Part shown: positions 12,113 to 33,200 of the stretch, in pieces
Layout: the number at the start of each line of letters is the position of its first letter
Numbering within the stretch: the stretch's first letter is position 1
Source: Nemopilema nomurai
Lineage: Eukaryota; Cnidaria; Scyphozoa; Rhizostomeae; Rhizostomatidae
NCBI GenBank assembly: GCA_003864495.1
Contig: ML133373.1
Location: 186,001-250,000 of the forward strand
DNA length: 64,000 bases
Reading direction: 5' to 3'
Program-made: the position numbers and the translations under genes
Notes under the pieces: generated by a model
Database searches by the model: none
Told to the model about the DNA's origin: nothing
What the model saw: only the letters and a program-made list of their open reading frames with translations

Positions 12113-13136
12113 CTACCCTACTACCCACCCTAAAGCTCTGTTCTGAATGGGACCCCAGATCCATCCTCGAAAGAGTTTAAACTGCCTGAGGACAGGTCTC
12201 CAAGGGGCGTCGACTTTGCTTCCACCCTTTCGAAGATTTCTTATAATTTCCTGGTACTTCCTTCTCTTATCTTCGACTTTGTCCCCGTCCAGTGTAAACC
12301 TGAGTGGCAAAGCACATCTTCTTCCGGATTTGATTCCAAAAACACCATGAATGTTGTCTATGCCTCCCTTGAAAGCGACCATGCGACCACACTTCGGCTT
12401 GACTGTTGCCTGCGCAAATGACAAAATTGACACAATCATGTATACTAGATTAACACAATCATATATACTAGATTGACACAATAAGGAAAACTTGATTTAC
12501 AGGACACGTTGCGGAAAAATGGAAACCAACCTGTTGTGTCCCATTTGGATGAGCAAAGATGAATTCTCCTCTTTCAAATCCACCGTTCAGATAAAGGACT
12601 CCACTATTAAGAGAAAAACAAACATAAAACGTGAGGAAAATACCATTAATCAAGGCATGTCACGCCTAGTTCGTCTGCATTGCGGTCGTGAACATGTGGG
12701 CACGCGAAGGGTAAAATGTGATTAGAAGAAGGAGAAGAAATAGGCCATGTCGCGGATCTCTGCAAGTCTGCCTTAAGAATAGGCCATTCTTTGCGACATG
12801 CTTAGGAGCCTCGCATATAACTAAGCCCCTAGCCAAGATAACAGGAGTGCGCATGCCCCAACAGGTATTCATCAGTTGCCGTGATGAAACATTGCTCATC
12901 CCCTTCCCCCACGTTAACAACAACAATCCTAGAATGAAATTTTTTACGAAAATCTGTAATATTTTTAAAATTGCGTTCCGTTTCATAAAAGACGCTGTTT
13001 CAATTAAAAATACCTCTACGATACATACCTGAAGTCTCGCCAAGTGTATGCTGGTGACACTTTTGGGCATGTGCCAGGTCCGTCAGGGTCAAGAATGCAG
13101 TTATCAGAATGGACTGAATGGCTAATATGATCTCCA
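12113..13136 (-). CDS. Prolyl 3-hydroxylase (leprecan family), C-terminal catalytic exons only
   Basis: Three in-phase exons on the minus strand (13029-13136, 12531-12603, 12113-12409) encode the 2-oxoglutarate/Fe(II) oxygenase core of the leprecan family, which hydroxylates collagen prolines in the endoplasmic reticulum. The first exon carries the iron-binding His-x-Asp (HSDNC) followed by the conserved LDP...PAYTWRDF stretch. The second carries LYLNGGFERGEF. The third carries VKPKCGRMVAF, the distal iron-binding His (HGV) and the co-substrate Arg in RRCALPLRFTLD. The stop is at 12113. There is no KDEL-type retention signal: the protein ends in LGWVVG. The TPR-like N-terminal half and the start of the oxygenase domain were not found between here and viperin. 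It is either a fragment, a gene nested around its neighbours, or incompletely recognised. Confidence 0.7.
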
Positions 13137-13179
13137 CTGACAGCTAAAGCGAGAAAGTATGAATGCTGAGAGAGGGTTG

Positions 13180-13235
13180 TGAAGATGGCCCAGTGGTTAG
13201 GGGTGCTGATTACAGAGTAGGGGTGTTGAATTATC
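13180..13235 (+). repeat. tRNA-like fragment, possible SINE head
   Basis: 13183-13193 or thereabouts reads TGGCCCAGTGG, a perfect match to the RNA polymerase III A-box pattern TRGCNNAGYGG, in a context resembling a tRNA 5' half. No convincing B box follows and no cloverleaf can be closed, so a decayed tRNA-derived short interspersed element is the more likely reading. Confidence 0.3.
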
Positions 13236-13330
13236 AGAACGATTAGGCCGATGAGTTGGCGCTACGTGAGCCAGAGGAGATAGGAAACTTTTACAGCTTC
13301 AGGACCAACAGCAGGAAAACTCCAAACAGG
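13235..13330 (+). pseudogene. Second fragment of the coiled-coil gene
   Basis: About 90 bases match exon 3 of the coiled-coil gene around 6635-6700 and are closer still to the decayed copy at 8690-8760 (shared TACGTGAGCCAGAG and CAGGACCAA blocks). It is followed directly by duplicon copy 2, as copy 1 follows the other pseudogene. Confidence 0.65.
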
Positions 13331-13841
13331 CATTCGTTTTTTGCCACTGCGCGTTAAATGAAACTTTCCCTAAATCAAGATAGATAGAGAATTAATAAGG
13401 GATGCAGAAATGATAATCACCAATGCTTGCATCTTCTCATTTCCAACTGCTTACAGTCCAGCGTGATTAGGTCAATAATCTTAGTCGTTCCTACAAGCAT
13501 CTTCTGGTGCCGGAAACATTTCCCATCATAACCCCCATTCGACTCTTGTAGACAGAACTCATCTTCTATACATCGCTTGTAGACTGATCAGCGACGAAAG
13601 ACGAACTTGATCCGGTTCAAGACATAACTCTAAAGTCGTTCATTCAATGGAACGAAGTTTCTTGGATTCTCCCAATTTCACGAACATGTCACACTTATGA
13701 CGTCATCTCCATGCATCTTAACACAAAGCTGCCCCAGGTCCCTAGTGTACCAATCGATAAGCATATAGTTAAGCCTTCTACGAAAATCTCACAAAAACTA
13801 ATTTTCCTGATATACCCCTTCCTATGAGACCTGCAGTTATG
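13315..13841 (+). repeat. Dispersed duplicon, copy 2
   Basis: Partner of 9020-9640, same orientation, with about 100 bases of deletions and scattered substitutions. It carries a TGACGTCA element at 13698-13705. Similarity stops at about 13841, where copy 1 continues into unrelated sequence. Confidence 0.8.
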
Positions 13842-14218
13842 CTCTATGTGAACGCAATTCCTCTTAAAAATGAAACTTTTCGTTGGATCGTTTTTGTGAA
13901 CAAGTGCTTGACAGTACAAAACTTCACAATGGCTAGAAAAAGCGGAACTAGTTTTTGCATACTAAAAGTACTTTTTCGTCCAACATTCCTCAAGATTGCG
14001 CCAAAACGTACAGTAATGCCAATTTTTGTATAATTGGGCAAGCTAGGTCATCTTTTTTACCTAGGTGTTTTGGAGTCCGTCTACATTTGGAGTCTTTTCT
14101 AAAGTTAGGTGTTAAGTAACGCTGATTGGTCGGTCAATTAGAACTAATCATGCCCTCTTCTTATCACCTTTTTGTTATTCTCCGACGTTTGCATAATCTG
14201 AGGATACTTTGCATAGCT

Positions 14219-14249
<31 letters not shown>

Positions 14250-15120
14250 ACTGAACTGAAGCATAATAAAACAATTTTCACCAACTCAATAACCCATCTA
14301 GAAAAAGCACATCAATTCTAAAATATTTTCATTGTGGTTTTACTTTGAATAACTTTCATTAAAATAACCGCAAGGAGGAGGGGGATTAGTGGTTCAAAAA
14401 ACTGGTTACAGCAAAATAACTGGGGGACTATTGGCACCTTTAGGTTACTTAATATAAACAACCTTTGATAGTAAATGTAGAATAATTCTGAAACCTCTCA
14501 GGGTATTAACACTAACATTGGTATGCATCCAAGTAGTTCATATTTTGACATCAATTGTAAGGTTCCTTATCAGACAAACAACTAAAATTACACAAAAGCG
14601 CTTAAAAGATACAAAATCGCTACATTAGACTTTGATGTATTCATAATTAATAAAAACTTTGAATTGATTGTATAAATACTGAGGTGAAATATGAACGCCC
14701 CCCCTTCCCCAAGTTCCCACGTGGTCAAACACCGTCGCCAAAACACTCGATCTTTTACATCATCAAACGAAGGTAACAAGGGGTAACAAGGGGTGCAGAA
14801 GAAGTAGAAGAGTAGAATCAAACCTTTTATCGCGTAGTGCATCCCTCCAATGCCACTGTAAAACTCTGGTACCCTCTGTGGTTCTGGCCCCCAGGCCCAT
14901 GGCCATTTTTGTTGATTCGCACGATCTAACCTGTGTTTTATTAACTTGCATGACCTGCGTTTTACACCTACCAGTGTGATACTAAAATCTACGTGGCAAC
15001 CAAATCTGTGTGGGCCCACTCAAGGTGTCTTATTGCTTCTTGGTCACCTAATTTTCATAAAAGACGTCGCTCTGCATGCAGCCCATGCAAAAACTATTTT
15101 GGCGTCTGCACCTTGCATGG
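13842..15120. other. Gene-free spacer with an AAAG microsatellite
   Basis: The only sharp feature is a pure (AAAG)n tract at 14220-14250. Open frames on both strands here have no recognisable domain. Confidence 0.5.
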
Positions 15121-15124
15121 ACGT

Positions 15125-15446
15125 TGCAAAATGACCATTCTTGATGAGAAATCTTTTGGCCTGTTTTCACTGAAGGGACATAGAATAGGATCATACCAAG
15201 GCATTGCACTGATTGATTTTGCTGTTAGACTCGTTTTTCATCAGTTTTTAGCAAGAAAGCGGTAGGCCGGTTTTGGCCCAAAGCACCAAGGCAAAAATGA
15301 CCGTTCTTGGTTGAAAATTTTTTGGCCTGTTTTCGCTTAAGTGACATAGAATATAATCATACAAAGGCATTGCACTGATTGATTTTGCTGTTAGACTCGT
15401 TTCCACCAGTTTTTAGGTAGAAAACGGTAGGCCGGTTTTGGCCTGC
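15125..15446. repeat. Tandem duplication, about 166-bp period, two copies
   Basis: 15125-15281 recurs at 15291-15446 with substitutions, including the shared block around the words CTGATTGATTTTGCTG and GGCCGGTTTTGG. No coding role is evident. Confidence 0.8.
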
Positions 15447-15879
15447 CTTAAATGGAATAGGATTATTCAAAGTCCTTGCACTAACTAGCTTGGCTTTATA
15501 CCTATTTTTCTAAAGTTTAAAACAGGAAAGGGGTAATGTTGAACTTTCAAAACATCATGAACAAAATTCCGCTAATTCTGCGTTGTAGCAGAAATCAAAT
15601 TAGTAACGTCTCCCAATACATGATTTGTTGACATTTTGCCTGCACCAATCATAAAGAAACAAAAAGAATTAAATATAAGTTGAATTCTATCATTACTAGT
15701 TGCTCTAAAATGGACGGAGTGGTCGTTTTTATATCTCGACATAATTTCCAGCTAAAAGTATGCTTATTATAGTGGATGTCGTAAAATGAATTATAATGAA
15801 ATTAGAACGAATAACACAAAATAATTGCAAGCAATAGTCAAAAGCCATACGAGGCAGATTCAGGTGCGCGAAAACCACC

Positions 15880-17452
15880 TCACCAGTCCAAGTTCTTGTC
15901 ATTGCAAGCCGGCTTTCTGCTCCAATCATACCGCCCACCGCGTTCTAGAAACTTCTTCTCGTCAAAGCCACTCTCTTTAATGGCCGCCTCCAATCCAACC
16001 TCGAGGATCGAATGCGAGGCCTTGCCAGTTCCGTTGTCAATGAATCGGAAGTATTCATCGACAATGAAGTACGACTGCGTCATCAGGTCGTTGGACTCTG
16101 GCACAAGTTGGGGCACATGCGAGTGTCTCTCAATGAAGTCCTGGAACTGCTCCTCCGTTATAAGAAATTCCTCAACATTGCGCAGGGTGCCATCGCCGTA
16201 GTTCTCTCCTTCTATCTTCAGGCATTGAAATATTTTCCACCGCACAGGCTCCAATTCTAAGATGTACTGGCTCATGTCCTCATCCACATTGTAGGAATTG
16301 ATGACGGAGTTGATCTTAAACAGCACGTCAAACTTCTTGCACCAGTCGTGCACTTTCCGCATCGTTTCCAGGTGGTTTTTCCCCCTTGTGTGCCGTCCAA
16401 TCCTTTCATTCACCTTAGATTGAAAAGTATTGGTTTCTAAAGATTTAGTTTGTATGTTATAAGAATGTATAAAAAAACAGCTAGTTATTTTACCATTGGG
16501 TCTAGCATTTCATTTTTCACAACGAAGTTCACAATTTGTAGGCGGAAATTCGAGGGGGTAAATGCCGTTGGTGAAGTGATGCCACAACCTCGTTTTAGGA
16601 CGTTAATCTTGTTCAAGGCTAGATAAAAAGGCAGGAAAAGGCGGAAGGTGTTATTTCATGTATACAAATAAAAAGCTGAAGTTTAAAGGAAAAGTTATCC
16701 GCCACAGGCACGGCTTGGTGTCAGTTGTCATTATTTGGCCGTTGTCATTATTTGGCCGTTGTCATTATTTGGCCGTTGTCATTATTTGGCCGTTGTCATT
16801 TCGTTGTCATTATTTGGCCGTTGTCATTATTTGGCCGTTGTCATTATTTGGCCGTTGTCATTATTTGGCCGTTGTCATTATTTGGCCGTTGTCATTATTT
16901 GGCCGTTGTCATTATTTGGTCATAGCGCTACCAACTAACCTCTGCAACATTGGGCGTTACTGTTAACAGCAGATAGTGAAAAAGCAGACGAAATTGCCCC
17001 AAGAAGGAACGAATAGTCCAAGCTTACTGACTACGGAATATCCAGGAAGGGTTAAGGCTTCCAAATAAAAAGTTAGCTGGGCTGAAGACTCTTACCGATT
17101 CATTGAATGAGTCACAGGAAACCCCCAAAATGTCCACATATCTTGCAAACTCTTGCATCCACTTCTCTGTGATCAAGCTTCCGTTGGATATTATACTGAC
17201 ACTTGGAACCTGGAGCTCTTCTTTGCAGTATTTGACAAGTTCGCCTAAAAACTTTCCACGTTTGTGCAGGAAGGGCTCCCCACCTGAAAAGTTGATCTTC
17301 TGCATGCCGGCGTCCCTGAGAATGCGTAGGCCACGTTTGGCTTCGTCCACGGGTTGCACGAACGAGGTCTTGGCGGTGTGGAAGCAGAAGCCACACTTGT
17401 AATTGCACTGTCGGGTGAAGTGGTAGTTGACACTCTCTGGCATTTGAGCCAT
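15880..17452 (-). CDS. RSAD2: Viperin, radical SAM antiviral enzyme, two exons, 296 aa
   Basis: Exons 17096-17452 and 15880-16413 join in phase. Viperins convert CTP to the chain terminator ddhCTP with a [4Fe-4S] cluster and S-adenosylmethionine. The cluster motif CxxxCxxC is visible as Cys16, Cys20 and Cys23 (CNYKCGFC), followed by the SAM-binding INFSGGEPF and the family blocks [35 protein letters not shown] and LVPESN. The protein ends KNLDW, matching the conserved C-terminal Trp. It starts only seven residues before the radical SAM strand, so the amphipathic N-terminal helix that anchors vertebrate viperin to the endoplasmic reticulum and lipid droplets is missing; an unseen upstream exon could supply it. 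A 17-bp minisatellite sits in the intron. Confidence 0.93.
16724..16920. repeat. 17-bp minisatellite in the viperin intron
   Basis: Eleven near-perfect copies of a 17-base unit (GTTGTCATTATTTGGCC) plus one truncated copy at about 16792-16802. Because 17 is not a multiple of three and the unit has no stop, all three plus-strand frames stay open across it; those frames are by-products, not genes. Confidence 0.95.
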
Positions 17453-18704
17453 GTTGGTTGTTTCTTGCTCAACTTCGCGTCACCTCAGCACAGCTCGACT
17501 TGTTCTTTCAGCGAACAGAATCCCCAAGTAATCTGGCAAAACGTTTACAAGTTATAGTTAGTTCAGTCTTTGAAATATTTGACAACATTTAATGGGATGA
17601 TTAATTCAGTACGACCAAAATATAAAAGGAATATGAAAATGCTTTAAAGAAGCAAATTTAGGCCAACCCAAGCAAAGAGCTTCGACTGTTTGGGTCTAAG
17701 CCGGAGAGCAAACAACTTAGTAACTTTTAACTGGGATTTCTCGTGAAATCTCGACAAGCTTTTAAAAACATTTCAATACTTACTTCCTTTATGAAGTCTG
17801 TCCTCCACACTGTTGCAAACGCTTCTTCTTGTAAGTACAACTATCGCTTCAACAAAAACTTTTTTAGAATAACAGGCAAAAACTTCTTAGAAACCAAAAC
17901 TCGAGCAGGTGATTTCTGAGAAAAGATGCCAAGACAAGCACACAAAGAATGAGGTAACACAATGCCAGGGAATGACCCTTTAGCGTAATTCCCTTGATCC
18001 CAAATTCCACAAAGGCTTCGAAAAACTAGAGCGTGCGAATATCGGTCAAAACCCATGGAAAAATTAGGATTCAAGTTTCGGATTTAACGTGAAAACTTGG
18101 TTGGCAACCACCGTAACTAAGTCTTTTACGAACTCATGCACAACAAATTTTCAAAATTAAGTATTCTCATTTCTTTGGATCTTGTCTGTTTTCACAGAAG
18201 TCGAATACATTTCTAAGAATTGTAGAAACTGTTTTTTGTTTTGAATGTGACGTTGCTTTGAGAAAATTCATTGGTCAATGTTGTTTTAACATGCTCTCTT
18301 GGCCCTGAACAAAGATTGCGAGGTTTGGGAGGAAACATATTTACAAACGAAGGAAGGCCATTTACTCTTCAACAACGGATACATTTATCCGCGACCCACA
18401 TCATACACTTGTCCATCACCCAGGGCTCATTAAATAAAGTTTCAAGAACATTTCATTCGGCTTCACCTCTAAGGACTAAAATTGATAAAAGAAACTCAGA
18501 AAGTCTATTTACTTTTGCAGAATATAAATGACATACAATGGCAGTTAGTGAGGCCTTCCATTGCAAAAGAAGAAACAGTCGTAGGCCAGAAATCCGGTCA
18601 CCATGTACACAAATGCTTGGAGATGGTGCTTTACTTATTTCGACGCATAAGAACGAAGCTAACAAATATCCGTAACTATTACACAAACAAATCGTCTCAG
18701 GCTC
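17453..18704. other. Spacer between viperin and PARG
   Basis: Upstream side of viperin and downstream side of PARG, both on the minus strand. I found no exon. I looked for an interferon-stimulated-response-type TTTCNNTTTC word near the viperin start and did not see one. Confidence 0.5.
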
Positions 18705-29315
<10,611 letters not shown>

Positions 29316-30254
29316 TATCAACGCTCATCCCTATAGAAATAACTAACTTATTTAAGCTAAATTACTAAATCGATCGATACCTCGTACGCCAGTTGAACCA
29401 AACCAGATCTAATTAGCAGCAACGAGATGGTCTTGCCGCCATAATTGGTGTTGTGGTTGTTCTGCACCTTATCCTCCTCCGCAAAATGCCTCAATGGGCA
29501 GCTACTGTACCATATACTGTAGTTAGGGTGTTCACTTCGATTTCCCAAAGTCAGCGCATTTTGGCACTTTTCGTAGTTTAACATACAATGTGCCAATTCC
29601 TTTTAGCCCATTCGCCAAGGATATACGATTCGACATCACTAAATGTAACTTATTTTCTGAATGCAAAAGTTGGGCAAAGTAATCATTTTTTGCCAGTTTT
29701 TAGAAAGAAGCAACTCCGTGCATTTTTGCTGACCCTTCTCAAGATGGTCATGCATCCCTTGATTCTGCTACTTCAGCTTACAAAACTCAGCTTTCTGAAA
29801 AAACTTTGCTATCGCAAAAGCAAAGACAGAAAGGAAGAATACTCGAACATAGATAAGCATAACGTTTTTAACTTTGTGAATCAAAAAGTTTCCCCGCCAA
29901 GTAAATCAAACACAAATTTAAACCTAAATGGGCGGGTACAAACTACAATGAAATTTGAAAGGGGCTGGTGGTATGGCTAGGGACTGGGAGATAAGACTGC
30001 TATGGAAAATGATTGGAGTGCATATCAGACAGTGGGAATTTCATGTCAATTCAAAGCTTCTCGTGTCGTCAAGAATATTTTGCAAACCATACTTGAGGCC
30101 TCAAAAGACTTCATTGGGTATTACTTTCTCTTACAGTGACAAAGTGGGGATTGGGGTGAGGGGAACAGCTCTAAGGCTTTCGTCTATGAAGCCATTTAAT
30201 GACAAAGGCGTGGAGCTAGAAGCCGAAAGGGCCTACGAACACTTCTTTTAAAAA
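29316..30254. other. Spacer between PARG and the zinc-finger gene
   Basis: Upstream region of PARG and 3' flank of the ZC3H8-like gene, both on minus. Two open frames of about 100 codons on the plus strand have no recognisable domain and I do not call them. Confidence 0.45.
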
Positions 30255-33200
30255 CTAAATCAAGGACTCATATAGGTTTGGCATTTTCAAGTCGCTTTTA
30301 GTTGTCTCTTGCGAAACACCAAGTGAAATTTCTTCGGCTGCAGTATCAGGTTCCTTTACGTCATCACCGGCACCACCAGGGGAATCCTCAGTGTCACGTG
30401 CACGTGCGGCTTCTTGGATTGCGTGATCACGTGCCAGCAGCTAAAAGCAATTCGCAGTCATATTAGCGAGAAGTATCCCAAAGGGTCAATGTTTAGCGAA
30501 CAAATCATCCTCCAAAACATCATTATGGATCAAAGGGATAAAAAGCTAAACATTGAACAATAAATGAGCTTTACAAATAAACAATAAATGATGCAAATGG
30601 TACATAAAAAATTAAATTTCACTTTTAGCATGCTTATGGTGACAAAACCCTTGCAAAACGACTAAATTCAATGAAACATTGTGGAAATTGAATGTTACCT
30701 GGTTAAGAAGTTGACCTGTCTCATCATTTAGGGGTTTGTGTGAGTATTTGCAAGCCTCTCCATTATTGCACCTTTGAATCGTGTGGAAGTATTTACACGG
30801 AAATTCATGTGAGATTGTTAAGGAATTGAACCAATAATGCACCCAGCTAGAGAGACTTTTTAACCTCAATTACAAAATTTGTCTGTTTGTGAAGCTGAAT
30901 ATGAATATGATAATTATGTAGCAGCACATTGGAGTAAAGCTAGAAGATGGTTGTTATAGATTTGTTAGGCAACACTCTAAAAAGAAAACTACCAATTGCT
31001 GGCTATTTGCTTTCTTTAGAATCTGAATAGAATAATAGCAAACCAGTCACTCTATGCACCCTGCAACTGGCCACCTTAAAACTTCTATAAAACAGCAAAC
31101 TGTTTAATTCTCTTGGATGTAAATAAGAAAAGGATATCATGCATGAAAATGCATTTGTCTGCAATGCAAGAATTTGTTACATAATACCGACATAGTTCTC
31201 TTCTCTGGGGAGTTCCTTCATGCAAAAATTGGCATTCTCCTCCCTGCAATTTCAAAAACACAATCAAAAATTAAAATACCTAAGAGTCAGACATGAATAA
31301 AACAACTTTTAACAAACTCAAGCGACTTAAAGCAAGGTAAGTGATGTAAATAGAAAAGTTTTTCCTTCTAAAAAACTTCATGTTAAGTGTAACTTGCCTG
31401 TCTACATCTCCCGTCCAAGAAATACTTGCAAAGCACTTTCGGTTGTGTCTCTCTTTGGTGTAAGTTAGAGCCACTTGAAACATTCCTTGCTCTTTTTTTC
31501 CTCTTTTGTCCACCACGCTTTGATCCAACTTTAACAATGATAAGGACAGACATGCAGACATCACAATGGGAGCAAAAGAGTCAAAGGATTTTGTGGCAAA
31601 CATACCAAAATTCTTTAGTTAACTTAAAATAAACCAGAAGTCAGAGCTGCAAAAAATATTTTTCTTTCTGGGAATCTGGGAAGCATGACCAAAACTTTCT
31701 GTCATGTAAAAATGATGTGAATAATAGTTCTGCCAAAAGTGCACACAATCATTTCCAGGGACTCTGAAATTATTCAGTCTAGAGAAAGTTTCCAATAAAA
31801 CATCATAATTTGACTGTTGCTGGAACTTACCTGTTTTGACACAAATGGGCTATGCAGAAAAATTAAACAAGAATTTAAGTGAAGCCAAACATATTTCTGG
31901 GAATCTAGTTCCTAGGTCCTGATACTTTTTGCAGCTCTGCCATAAATTATGGAAACCTACACTGAATATCACTCAGGCTGAAATCATAAAGAGCCTTGAT
32001 GTAGAATCAACAACAGAAGGATATGCAGCTAAATATTTAAACATTCATGAAGGCACAAACTCATTGGCTTGTCCAAATAACTTTCAATTTTTCATGCACA
32101 ACAGAATAGTCCACAGAATTGAAACTTTTGTTTGAATTAAGGGCATTAAAATACTATAAGTGGAAAAAGTTTTAACATTATAACATTAAGATAACTAAAA
32201 TTTGACATACCAGGAAAATTTGAATCTTTTAACTAAAACATAATAAAAAATACAGGAATTTAATAATGGAAGGCCTTCAATAACATCATAATAGCACTTT
32301 CTCAATGATAGCAAATGAAAGCTTAATATTGAGAAAAGTTGCCTTCTTGTGGTGCTGCTTCAAACTACTAAGTGAGATTCAAGACTAAATGAATTCGATA
32401 AAAGAACAATTCGATAAAGATAACAATGAACATGATAATATAGCAGTACTATGCAAATGGGGTCTGAGGATGACTGTTAAAGTAAGCTATGAAAATACTT
32501 TGACCTTCTATGAGGGTCTGTTATGCAACAGATGTTTGTCTACATTGAGAATTCATGAATGGTATATCCTTTTTCTATTGGGCGAAACAGTCCTTTAATT
32601 TCCTATAATAACAACTCTTCATTAAATATACTGAAGAATTATTGATAATGTAAAGGATAATGTTTGAATTTGGAAATTTTCATAAGAAAGAAAAAAATTA
32701 CCTTTGGATCAGTTCTCTCTTTTGACTTATCAGCCTGAATAAATTAACAATGCCAAATTATTAATAAGTGCAAATATCCAAGAATGGATCTTATGAATGC
32801 ATAGTATGCAATGAAGATAAAACTAGGCCTCAGAAAATGTTTACTAAGGCTTTATAACTGGTAAGTATTCAAATAAAAACTGGAAAAAAATCAGATGAGA
32901 TGGCAAGTTGAATACAATAGTGGAGCCTCTAAATACAGATAAATTAGAACAGAAACAAAATAAAAAGAAATTATTTCCAATTCCAGTAGTGAAGTTATCT
33001 AGAAAATAAATGATGAATTTACCAGATGGTCATTTTTTGCCTTTGTGACTTTTTGTACAAACTTTTTAGATGTATTACCGGTCCATTTTTTAAACAAGAC
33101 TTGAGTTCCTGTAATAAATGAAAATAAAGACCATAATTACAGCCTTGCTAAAACATTTACTGAAAACCTTTTCTAAACTCCTTTAATAAGTTACCTAAAA

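Noticed and set aside
16658..16966. Three overlapping repetitive open frames on the plus strand
   Set aside because: They are produced by a stop-free 17-bp repeat read in all three frames inside the viperin intron.
29955..30251. 98-codon plus-strand open frame between PARG and the zinc-finger gene
   Set aside because: No recognisable domain, no supporting promoter or splice signals, and it ends beside the stop codon of a gene on the other strand.
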